64,000 bases of DNA, taken from assembly GCA_016789025.1 (NCBI GenBank), contig JAEURC010000028.1, forward strand, positions 1 through 64,000, read 5' to 3'. Below the pieces are notes generated by a model. It was given only the letters and a program-made list of their open reading frames with translations. It was not told where the DNA came from and did no database searches. A program made the position numbers and the translations under genes. Origin of the DNA: Anaerolineales bacterium. Lineage in GTDB: Bacteria > Chloroflexota > Anaerolineae > Anaerolineales > Villigracilaceae. Shown here one piece after another: positions 57,131-64,000 of the stretch; positions within the stretch are counted from its first letter, which is position 1, and every line of letters starts with the position of its first letter.

Positions 57131-58306
57131 ATGAGCGAAAAAATTCTCATCATTGACGACGATCTTGACACCCTGCGCCTCGTGGGGCTGATGCTTCAAC
57201 GCCAGGGATATCAAATCAGCGCGGCAACCAATGGTCAACAGGGTTTGGATAAAGCGTTCGAGGAAGATCCCGACTTGATATTGCTCGATATTATGATGCC
57301 GGATATGGACGGCTATGAAGTGACGCGCCGGCTGCGGGCAAATCCTTCGACCACTGAAACCCCCATTTTGATGTTCACCGCCAAAACCCAGTTAGACGAT
57401 AAAGTGATCGGTTTTGAAGTGGGAGCGAACGATTATTTGACCAAACCCACGCATCCTTCTGAATTGCAAGCGCGCGTCAAAGCGTTACTGGCCCGCGCCA
57501 ATGAAAAGAAGGGCGAAAACGCGCCAGCCGCCCCGGTGAGCGCCGGGCAGGAGGGATTTGTTGTCGGCGTGATCGGCGCGCGAGGCGGTTTAGGCGCCAC
57601 CACCGTGGCTTTGAACGTTGCCGCCGGCTTACATACCCGCGCCAAGGGATACGTTGTCCTCGCGGAAATGTTGCCTGGTCATGGCGCGTTGTCGCTGGAA
57701 CTGGGGCTGAAGGCATCCACCGGATTGGTCGACATGTTGAGCGCCACAAAGCTATCGGATATCACATCGGATAGCGTTCGTTCGTCCCTCACGCGCCACG
57801 CGTCCGGCTTGAATATCCTGCTTGCATCCGATCGTCCGCGTGATATGCATTTGATCGGTCAAAGCGCCAACTATGGCGCATTCATCTCAAAACTTGCGGC
57901 GCTGGGGCGATACATCATCCTTGATCTCGGCGCAGGATTGCAACCGTTCACCCAGGTGGTGCTCCCTCATTGTAATGAGATCTTTGTAGTGCTTGAGGGC
58001 AACCCGAATACGATCATCAACACCAAGGCGCTCATCGAAGATTTGAATTCATTCGGTATCAATTTGAAAAATATTCACCCGGTACTCAACAATCGCGTGA
58101 GGTCGGATACGCAGTTGCCCTCCAGCCAGGTGCAAGCTAAGTTAGGGTATGAGATCCTCACCACCCTCACCCCCGCGCCGGAACTCTTCACACAAGCCAC
58201 CCGCACGCAAACTCCCGCCGTCATTTGCCAGCCAGACAGCCTAACCACTCGCCAGATCGTCAAACTTGTTGACTTCATCGCCGAACAAGAGGCGATGCCT
58301 CGATGA
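57131..58306 (+). CDS. Response regulator receiver fused to CpaE/MinD-like ATPase
   Basis: This 391-residue protein starts at ATG 57131 with AAGGGA upstream; ATG 57122 is possible. The receiver (1-125) has IIDDD and LLDIMMPD with the phospho-acceptor Asp, then FTAK. After a linker, a MinD/ParA-type domain (about 140-385) has a deviant P-loop ARGGLGATTVALN, lacking the Lys found in KGGxGKT, and ILDLGAG. This is the TadZ/CpaE layout, used to place pili or other polar structures. No pilus gene is near. The stop overlaps the sirtuin ATG (ATGA). Confidence 0.9.
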   Translation: MSEKILIIDDDLDTLRLVGLMLQRQGYQISAATNGQQGLDKAFEEDPDLILLDIMMPDMDGYEVTRRLRANPSTTETPILMFTAKTQLDDKVIGFEVGANDYLTKPTHPSELQARVKALLARANEKKGENAPAAPVSAGQEGFVVGVIGARGGLGATTVALNVAAGLHTRAKGYVVLAEMLPGHGALSLELGLKASTGLVDMLSATKLSDITSDSVRSSLTRHASGLNILLASDRPRDMHLIGQSANYGAFISKLAALGRYIILDLGAGLQPFTQVVLPHCNEIFVVLEGNPNTIINTKALIEDLNSFGINLKNIHPVLNNRVRSDTQLPSSQVQAKLGYEILTTLTPAPELFTQATRTQTPAVICQPDSLTTRQIVKLVDFIAEQEAMPR

Positions 58307-59082
58307 GTTCCCCCTCCGCCCTTGCAACAGCGTCTGACGCTTTGCGTGCGGCAGAGTTATTCTGCAAAGCCAGGCGCGTTGTTATCTTAACGGGAGCCGG
58401 CATTTCCACCCCCTCAGGGATTCCAGATTTCCGCTCGGAGGGAACCGGTTTATGGTCTCACAATGAGCCGCTTGAAGCCGCGTCGCTCACCACGTTTCGA
58501 ACCTCCCCTGAAAAATTCTTCCAATGGTTCCGCCCGCTCGCCGGGCAAATTTTTAACGCGCAACCCAACGCCGCGCATCTCGCGCTCGCCGACCTTGAAA
58601 AGCGCGGCGTTGTCATCACCATCGCAACCCAAAACATAGACGGGCTTCATCAAAAAGCAGGCTCTAACAAAGTCATCGAATTGCATGGCACGATCCGCAC
58701 GCTCTCTTGCGCGCAATGCTTCAAAAAATACGAGTCGCCTCCATTCCTGCAAACCTATATCGAGGATGGAACCATTCCCTTATGCCCAAGTTGCAATGGA
58801 ATTCTCAAACCGGATGTGATATTGTTCGGGGAACAATTGCCGCAGGCGGCGTGGAATGAAGCGCAACGCGAAACGCGTCAAGCCGACTTGATGCTGGTCG
58901 CCGGTTCCTCGCTCGAGGTTCTGCCTGTGGCAGGGCTTCCGATGCAAGCGGTCGATCGCGGCGCGCACCTCATTATCATCAATAACACTCCCACCTATAT
59001 CAACGTCCGCGCGGATGTGGTTTTCATGGACAATGTGGAAACCATCCTGCCGGAGATCGTACAAAGAGCAATCCATGGCTGA
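58303..59082 (+). CDS. Sir2-family NAD-dependent deacylase
   Basis: This 259-residue cytosolic protein has the full sirtuin set: GAGISTPSGIPDFRS, TQNIDGLH, catalytic His in ELHGTI, zinc cysteines CAQC and CPSC, PDVILFGE and GSSLEVLPV. It removes acyl groups from protein Lys using NAD. It is translationally coupled to the response-regulator ATPase before it and to the histidine kinase after it, an uncommon context that suggests acylation enters the same signalling path. Confidence 0.95.
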   Translation: MSSPSALATASDALRAAELFCKARRVVILTGAGISTPSGIPDFRSEGTGLWSHNEPLEAASLTTFRTSPEKFFQWFRPLAGQIFNAQPNAAHLALADLEKRGVVITIATQNIDGLHQKAGSNKVIELHGTIRTLSCAQCFKKYESPPFLQTYIEDGTIPLCPSCNGILKPDVILFGEQLPQAAWNEAQRETRQADLMLVAGSSLEVLPVAGLPMQAVDRGAHLIIINNTPTYINVRADVVFMDNVETILPEIVQRAIHG

Positions 59083-60280
59083 GATCAAAACCCAAACCCT
59101 CGGAAGTTACCTGCGCCTGATCGAAATCTCGCGCGACCTTGCCTCCACCCTCGACCTCGATATCCTGTTGGATGATATCGTGCGCGCCTCGGCAGACATC
59201 ACGCATGCCGAAGCCGCCTCGATCTTGTTATACGACGATACCGCGCGGCAATTATATTTTCAGGTCGCCACCAATATAGACGATGCCACGATGCGCGGGC
59301 TTGTCGTTCCGCTCGATAAAAGCATCGCCGGTTGGATCGTGTTGAACCGAAAATCCCTGCGCATCGACGACGCCGAAAAAGACGAACGTATCTTCAGCGA
59401 AGTAGACCAGACCATCGGGTATTCCACCAAATCCCTGCTGGGAATACCGCTCGTCACAAAGAACAAAGTGGTGGGGGTGCTGGAGGTGGTGAACAAAAAA
59501 CGCGGCAAGTTCACCGATGCGGATGAATCAATGCTCAGTGTGTTGGGCGCGCAAGCGGCGGTCGCCATAGAGAATGCCCGCCTCTTCCAACAATCGGACC
59601 TGATCCAGGAGTTCGTGCACGAGCTTCGCACGCCGCTGGCTTCGTTGAGCACCGCCACGTACCTCCTGCTCCGCCCCGAGATGTCGCGCGAACAACGCGA
59701 CCAGATCGTCAACAACATCCACAATGAAACCTTGCGACTTAATTCTCTGGCATCATCCTTCCTCGATCTGGCGCGATTGGAATCGGGACGCGTGCAATTC
59801 CGCAAGACGCGTTTCAGCGCGGCGGACCTGCTCTACGAAGCGCGCGATGTGATGATGACCAAGGCGCAGGAAACGAACATCCAGATCCGCGTGGATGTTC
59901 CCAATGATTTGCCGCTTATGGAAGCCGACCGCGACAAGATTAAACAAGTATTGCTCAACCTGACGAGTAATGCCATCAAGTACAACCGACCGAGCGGTTC
60001 CATTCTGATCGCGGGGAATTACACCGACAATGACCTGTCCGTCCTTGTGCAAGATACCGGCTTGGGAATCCCGGAAGAATCCATCCCTCATTTGTTTGAA
60101 AAGTTTTACCGCGTGCGCGACCATGAAGGTAAAGCGACAGGCACTGGGCTGGGGCTTTCGATCTGCAAGCAGATCATCCAGGGGCATAACGGGCGTATCG
60201 AGGTGAAAAGCAAGGTGGGCATTGGCACTTCGATCACATTTTATATCCCGCGCGCCCAGCGGACGATACCCAGAGAATAA
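59075..60280 (+). CDS. GAF-domain sensor histidine kinase
   Basis: This 401-residue protein starts at ATG 59075, inside the sirtuin gene by eight bases. It has an N-terminal helix, a GAF domain (about 20-165: SILLYDDTARQLYFQVA, VGVLEVVNKK), an H-box HELRTPLASLSTATYLLL (His about 184) and an ATPase domain with NLTSNAIKYNRPSG, DTGLGIPEE and GTGLGLSICKQI. No membrane segment, so it is cytosolic. The partner is probably the receiver-ATPase two genes upstream. Confidence 0.95.
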   Translation: MAEIKTQTLGSYLRLIEISRDLASTLDLDILLDDIVRASADITHAEAASILLYDDTARQLYFQVATNIDDATMRGLVVPLDKSIAGWIVLNRKSLRIDDAEKDERIFSEVDQTIGYSTKSLLGIPLVTKNKVVGVLEVVNKKRGKFTDADESMLSVLGAQAAVAIENARLFQQSDLIQEFVHELRTPLASLSTATYLLLRPEMSREQRDQIVNNIHNETLRLNSLASSFLDLARLESGRVQFRKTRFSAADLLYEARDVMMTKAQETNIQIRVDVPNDLPLMEADRDKIKQVLLNLTSNAIKYNRPSGSILIAGNYTDNDLSVLVQDTGLGIPEESIPHLFEKFYRVRDHEGKATGTGLGLSICKQIIQGHNGRIEVKSKVGIGTSITFYIPRAQRTIPRE

Positions 60281-60311
60281 AAAATGGCGACCGCGTGGTC
60301 GCCATTTTTTT
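60281..60311. terminator. Bidirectional terminator
   Basis: AAAATGGCGACC/GGTCGCCATTTT with loop GCGT and flanking A and T runs, between the convergent kinase and dehydrogenase genes; its T tract overlaps the dehydrogenase stop. Confidence 0.93.
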
Positions 60312-61257
60312 ACGGATTCATCACAACCTTCAGCGCGCCAGGCCGCGCCGCATGTTCGAACGCTTTCATCGCATCTATCAGCGAATACTCCGCATCGATC
60401 AACACCGTCGGATCCACCTGGCGGGATTCCATCAACTGCAACGCCGGCTCGAACGGACCGCAGCGCGAACCGATCAGGTTGATCTCATCCACCACGATGG
60501 ATGAAAAATCGACGCTCATCTCGCCTTTATACGTGGACTTCAATACCAGTATCCCTCGCGGACGAATTGCCCGCCGCGCCACCGCAAACCCGCTCGGCGA
60601 CCCGGTCGCTTCCACCACCACGTCCCAGCGCCATTTTTGCACATCCGCTTCGTTGATGATGCGAATACCGCGCGCGGTCAACAGATCTTGCTGGCGTTGA
60701 TGGCGGGCGATCACGCGCAGGTCGCAACCGGTCAATGCCAGCGTTTGTGCGATGAGTTGTCCCAGCCGCCCCGCGCCGACGAGCAGAACCCGGTCGCCTG
60801 GCTTGACGCTGATCTGCTCTTGAATCTCAAGCGCGGCGGCGAGGGGTTCGGCGAACACAGCCATCCCGTCCGGAACTGAAGCGGGAACTTTGTGAAGGTT
60901 GGCGATGGGCAGGCAAACGTACTCGGCAAATACACCGTCACGGTTGACGATTCCCAGCACGGTCCGAGACTCGCAATGTGTGGGGCGTTCGTTCAGGCAT
61001 TGTTCGCATTGACCGCATACCGCGTTGATCTCGCCCACCACGCGTTGACCGATCCACGAAGCGTCCTCGGCTTTGACCACTTCACCCACGAACTCATGCC
61101 CCAGGATTCCAGTGTATGGGTAATACCCCTTGACCAGTTCGAGGTCGGTGCTGCAAATACCGGCTTTGCGAATCTTTACCAAAGCCTCATTTGGTTTTTG
61201 AGGCTGAGGGACTTCGCGAAAGTCGATCTTGTTATTTTCGAGCCACAGCGCTTTCAT
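60310..61257 (-). CDS. Zinc-type MDR alcohol dehydrogenase
   Basis: This 315-residue protein has a GroES-like N domain with catalytic-zinc Cys in AGICSTDLELV and GHEFVGEV, a structural zinc motif CGQCEQCLNERPTHC, and the Rossmann motif LLVGAGRLGQL. Enzymes of this size oxidise alcohols or polyols with NAD(P). The substrate is unknown. The ATG is only one base from the next gene's stop, so it follows the GGDEF gene in an operon with mutL. Confidence 0.92.
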   Translation of the reverse strand: MKALWLENNKIDFREVPQPQKPNEALVKIRKAGICSTDLELVKGYYPYTGILGHEFVGEVVKAEDASWIGQRVVGEINAVCGQCEQCLNERPTHCESRTVLGIVNRDGVFAEYVCLPIANLHKVPASVPDGMAVFAEPLAAALEIQEQISVKPGDRVLLVGAGRLGQLIAQTLALTGCDLRVIARHQRQQDLLTARGIRIINEADVQKWRWDVVVEATGSPSGFAVARRAIRPRGILVLKSTYKGEMSVDFSSIVVDEINLIGSRCGPFEPALQLMESRQVDPTVLIDAEYSLIDAMKAFEHAARPGALKVVMNP

Positions 61258-61914
61258 CTATTCCTCCATCGCCATCCAACGATTTCGCCCACTGTTCTTT
61301 GCCGCATACATGGCGGTATCGGCGCGATGCAGGAACTGTTCCCAATTCTCCTGCCCATATTTGAATTGAGCCACGCCGATACTCACCGTTATCGAAATGA
61401 GTTTTTGTTTTATCGCTTCCACTTGCAGGTTACGGATGTGGTTGCATAAACGCGACGCTTGTTCTTGGGCGGCGCTCAATTCGCTGTTGGGGAGCACGAT
61501 CAGGAATTCCTCGCCGCCGTAACGCCCAATGGTATCCGGGTGACGGATCTGTTCGCGCAGTCGCGCAGCGATCGCGCGCAGGGTTTCATCGCCCGCGGCA
61601 TGACCATAGGTGTCGTTAACTTGTTTGAAATGGTCGATATCCACCATTGAGATGGATAACGGCGTATTATATCGCGCGGCGCGGATGACCTCCTCCTGCA
61701 AATCTACAATGATCTTGCGGCGGTTCGGCAAAAAGGTGAGCACGTCGGTGTTGCTGATCTCATGCGATTGCGCCAGCACCGCCTTGAGTTCGATCTCTTT
61801 GATCTCCAGGGTGCGTCGAATCCGCCGGACTTCATCCTCCAGCGCTCTAAAATCGTTGACCAATTGGTTATATTCCCGGTTAAGGGTATCGTTATCTGGC
61901 ACCGCGCCTCCCAA
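61258..61914 (-). CDS. GGDEF diguanylate cyclase, soluble
   Basis: This 218-residue protein has an N-terminal coiled coil (about 10-50) and a GGDEF domain (about 58-218): LTFLPNRR, MVDIDHFKQVNDTYGHAAGDETL and active motif RYGGEEFLIVLP. It should make c-di-GMP from GTP. No RxxD inhibitory site was recognised before the motif. The coiled coil should drive the dimer needed for activity. Its start overlaps the mutL end by 23 bases; GTG 61902 would shorten this. Confidence 0.92.
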   Translation of the reverse strand: MGGAVPDNDTLNREYNQLVNDFRALEDEVRRIRRTLEIKEIELKAVLAQSHEISNTDVLTFLPNRRKIIVDLQEEVIRAARYNTPLSISMVDIDHFKQVNDTYGHAAGDETLRAIAARLREQIRHPDTIGRYGGEEFLIVLPNSELSAAQEQASRLCNHIRNLQVEAIKQKLISITVSIGVAQFKYGQENWEQFLHRADTAMYAAKNSGRNRWMAMEE

Positions 61915-63682
61915 ATTGACGTTCGAGCACGTCTACAGAAAGATGGATCATCGTCGGTCTCCCATGCGGACACGTCCGCGGCGAATCGCAGGCTTCAAGA
62001 TCGTTGAGCTGGGCGCGCTGCTCTTCATTGGAAAGCGACATGCCCGCTCGCACTGCCATACGTTTGCATACGCGCGCGGCAAGCTTTTTCTCCACTTCAT
62101 CTTTCAGCGGCGCCTCATCCTCTTCAAAATCTTCCACCAGCGCTCGCAATGCCGCGGAGGGATCGCTGCCTGAGAACAAGACGGGCATCGCGCGGATTTG
62201 GAACGTGTTCGGACCAAACTCATCCACGTCAAAACCAAAATACTTCAAAACCGGCAATTGCGAAATGAGCAATTGGGTGGATTGAGGCGGCAAGGTGACC
62301 GTCGCCGGCGTCAGCAGGGCTTGCGAGGCGATGCTCTTCATCTCGCGTTGCGCCATGAGTTTTTCGAACAACACGCGTTCGTGCGCGGCATGTTGATCGA
62401 TGAGGTATAGTCCATCGGGTCCCTCCGCCACAAGATAGACCGCGCCGATTTGGCCGATCAATCGCAGGAGGGGAATGCGGGCAAATTGAGGATTGGAAGA
62501 CTGGAGATTGGAGCCTGGAGACTGCCCCATAGTCTCTAGCCTCCAGTCTCGATTATTCACTGATAACTGATCACTGTTCGCTGGATCACTACTCACTTGC
62601 TCATCATGCCCAATCGCCCAATCTAGTCCCACTGAATTTGATCCTACTGGCGCCGCCCGCCCTCCCCACAAGCTTGTCGCTACATTCGGAACAGGCGAAT
62701 ACGCCAACAACGCCTTCCGCGCAGAACGTTGCACAAAGCTAAACACTTGATCCTGATTCCGAAAGCGAACCTCGGCTTTGGCCGGATGCACGTTCACGTC
62801 CACATCTTCCGGTTTGATCTCGAGGAACAATGCCGTGAGCGGATAGCGTCCCACCATCAATAACGTGTGATACGCCTGCATCAATGCCGTGGACAACGCC
62901 GCATCATGCACCCAGCGCCCATTGATGAAGAAAGTAATTTCTTTGCGGTTTGAGCGCGTCAACGAAACAGGACTGATGAAGCCCGCGAGGGTCATGCCCT
63001 CTTCAATGGAATGGACTTCGAGCATTTGCTTCGCCACATCCACACCGTAGAGCGCGGCAAGAATGGCGCGACGGTCGCCATCGCCCGTCGTTTGCAAAAC
63101 CTCATTCTTGCCGTCGGTGAGTTTGAATCGTTTCGCGGGATATGCCAGCGCGTAGCGCGTGACGAGCGAGTCAATGGCGCGGCGTTCGGTTACATCGGTC
63201 TTCAAAAATTTCAATCGGGCAGGGACGTTGTAAAACAGATCCTCCACGCGCACGGTCGTCCCAACCGTAGCGCCGACTTTAGTCGGCTTACCCGATTTTC
63301 CCCCCTCCACTTTCAACCTCGTCCCTTCTTTTTCACCATCCCCCCGCGAAGTGATCGTCATGCGCGAAACCGAGCCGATGGAGGCAAGCGCCTCGCCGCG
63401 AAAACCCAGCGTCACGATGGAAAAAAGCTCATCGGAGCGAACCAGCTTCGAGGTGGCATGACGCGAGGCGGCAAGTTCAATTTCATCCGCAGGGATGCCG
63501 GAGCCGTCATCCGCAATTTCGATCCGCTTTTTTCCCGCTTCCTCCACATGGATGGTAATCGTGTTCGCGCCGGCGTCGAGCGAATTTTCGAGCAACTCTT
63601 TCACGACCGAAGCGGGGCGCTCGATCACTTCGCCCGCGGCGATCTGCGAGGCAACTTCCGGCGAAAGCAGGCGGATGGGCAT
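61892..63682 (-). CDS. mutL: DNA mismatch repair protein MutL
   Basis: This 596-residue protein has a GHKL ATPase N domain: VVKELLENSLDAGA, DDGSGIPADEIELAASRHATSKL and GFRGEALASI. The C domain has the endonuclease motif DQHAAHERVLFE (DQHA-x2-E-x4-E) and CPHGRP, so it should nick DNA, as in bacteria lacking MutH. The linker (about 361-400; NSDQLSVNNRDWRLETMGQS and further) is encoded by the repeat words TGATAACTGATCACTG and CTCCAGTCTC that elsewhere are intergenic. Divergent from the HAD gene. Confidence 0.96.
   Translation of the reverse strand: MPIRLLSPEVASQIAAGEVIERPASVVKELLENSLDAGANTITIHVEEAGKKRIEIADDGSGIPADEIELAASRHATSKLVRSDELFSIVTLGFRGEALASIGSVSRMTITSRGDGEKEGTRLKVEGGKSGKPTKVGATVGTTVRVEDLFYNVPARLKFLKTDVTERRAIDSLVTRYALAYPAKRFKLTDGKNEVLQTTGDGDRRAILAALYGVDVAKQMLEVHSIEEGMTLAGFISPVSLTRSNRKEITFFINGRWVHDAALSTALMQAYHTLLMVGRYPLTALFLEIKPEDVDVNVHPAKAEVRFRNQDQVFSFVQRSARKALLAYSPVPNVATSLWGGRAAPVGSNSVGLDWAIGHDEQVSSDPANSDQLSVNNRDWRLETMGQSPGSNLQSSNPQFARIPLLRLIGQIGAVYLVAEGPDGLYLIDQHAAHERVLFEKLMAQREMKSIASQALLTPATVTLPPQSTQLLISQLPVLKYFGFDVDEFGPNTFQIRAMPVLFSGSDPSAALRALVEDFEEDEAPLKDEVEKKLAARVCKRMAVRAGMSLSNEEQRAQLNDLEACDSPRTCPHGRPTMIHLSVDVLERQFGRRGAR
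62484..62600. repeat. Word-repeat insert within mutL
   Basis: GATTGGAAGACTGGAGATTGG, TAGTCTCTAGCCTCCAGTCTC and CACTGATAACTGATCACTG words are read through in frame. The same words are intergenic at 21976-22005, 35880-35925 and 50335. Confidence 0.85.
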
Positions 63683-63756
63683 AACGAGATTATACCCGCC
63701 CTTGCCAGCCTATTTTCTGCGCTCAAAAAAACCGGCGAGTATTTTATAATCGCCCG

Positions 63757-64000
63757 ATGCGATTCTCAACCCTTTTCTTCGACCTCGACGACACGCTTTA
63801 CCCAAATTCCAACGGTTTATGGCAAGCCATCCGTGGGCGCATTCAGCAATATATGATCGAGCGCATCGGCATCCCCGAAAAAGACGCGCCCGCCTTGCGC
63901 GAACAATACTTCAAAATGTACGGCACTACACTGCGAGGGTTACAGGCGCGGCACAAGATCGATACGGATGATTTTCTCGCCTTCGTTCACGATCTGCCCC
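63757..64000 (+). CDS. HAD-family hydrolase, partial (pyrimidine 5'-nucleotidase-like)
   Basis: The gene starts at ATG 63757 and runs off the window; 81 codons are seen. MRFSTLFFDLDDTLYPNSNG has HAD motif I (DLDDT), where the first Asp is the nucleophile, and the cap helices QYMIERIGIPEKDA and REQYFKMYGTTLRGL resemble SDT1/pyrimidine 5'-nucleotidase-type enzymes. TATAAT lies at 63745-63750. Divergent from mutL. Confidence 0.85.
   Translation, partial: MRFSTLFFDLDDTLYPNSNGLWQAIRGRIQQYMIERIGIPEKDAPALREQYFKMYGTTLRGLQARHKIDTDDFLAFVHDLP

Noticed and set aside
63011..63856. 281-codon plus-strand frame
   Set aside because: Antisense to mutL and running out of frame through the HAD gene start; a shadow.

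Overview
The window is a bacterial chromosome segment that looks like Chloroflexota, probably Anaerolineae. This is inferred from a GlyA-GcvT fusion, many lipoproteins with Thr/Pro-rich TPTPTP-type linkers, an FMN-riboswitch ABC transporter of RibXY type, a LytR-CpsA-Psr protein without outer-membrane genes, and dense intergenic palindromes. No rRNA and no CRISPR array were seen. Genes on both strands are tightly packed, and many operons have ATGA-type overlaps.

Region 1 (67-8037) is a 7.9 kb integrated element at the 3' end of a tRNA-Val gene. An 11-bp direct repeat at 131-141 and 8027-8037 marks its ends. It carries an excisionase-like HTH protein, several small unknown proteins, an SH3b lipoprotein, a membrane protein, a MerR-like coiled-coil protein, a Prim-Pol/PriCT/RecA-like replication protein and a large serine recombinase. 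The recombinase gene reads through the right repeat into host DNA. Joining the two ends on paper gives a circle in which the recombinase acquires another 18-codon tail whose stop overlaps the excisionase start as ATGA. This is strong internal support for the att assignment.

Region 2 (8142-21829) resumes host sequence: an LCP protein, a membrane protein, a 2132-residue secreted mosaic protein (10487-16885) flanked by two paralogous small genes (one frameshifted at a G8 run), the 1035-residue GlyA-GcvT fusion, an overlapping pair of small genes, tRNA-Arg(CCT) and a small membrane protein.

Region 3 (21834-33514) has a T-box-controlled valS with a GNAT gene, an FMN riboswitch followed by a three-gene ABC transporter, a partial duplication of the transporter's 3' end that surrounds a decayed toxin-antitoxin locus, a retropepsin-like gene pair, lipoproteins and an AT-rich orphan membrane protein.

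Region 4 (33538-53488) is mostly housekeeping. On the minus strand lie maf, a class B PBP, rsgA, holB and a membrane nucleotide cyclase. On the plus strand lie xpt, a HIT protein, guaA, two paralogous membrane proteins, a VWA-like/FHA protein, a PP2C phosphatase and a cupin. The minus strand continues with rsmG, a DUF4349 protein, a metallophosphoesterase, coaBC and an esterase.

Region 5 (53538-64000) has a PEBP lipoprotein, an AAC(6')-like GNAT, two lipoproteins, tmRNA, a three-gene signalling operon (receiver plus CpaE-like ATPase, sirtuin, GAF histidine kinase), an MDR dehydrogenase, a GGDEF protein, mutL and the start of a HAD hydrolase.

The most unusual general feature is that short palindromic or word-like repeats, common between genes here, are also found in frame inside valS, guaA, holB and mutL, where they encode short low-complexity inserts. 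Positions and translations were worked out by eye; no database search was possible.
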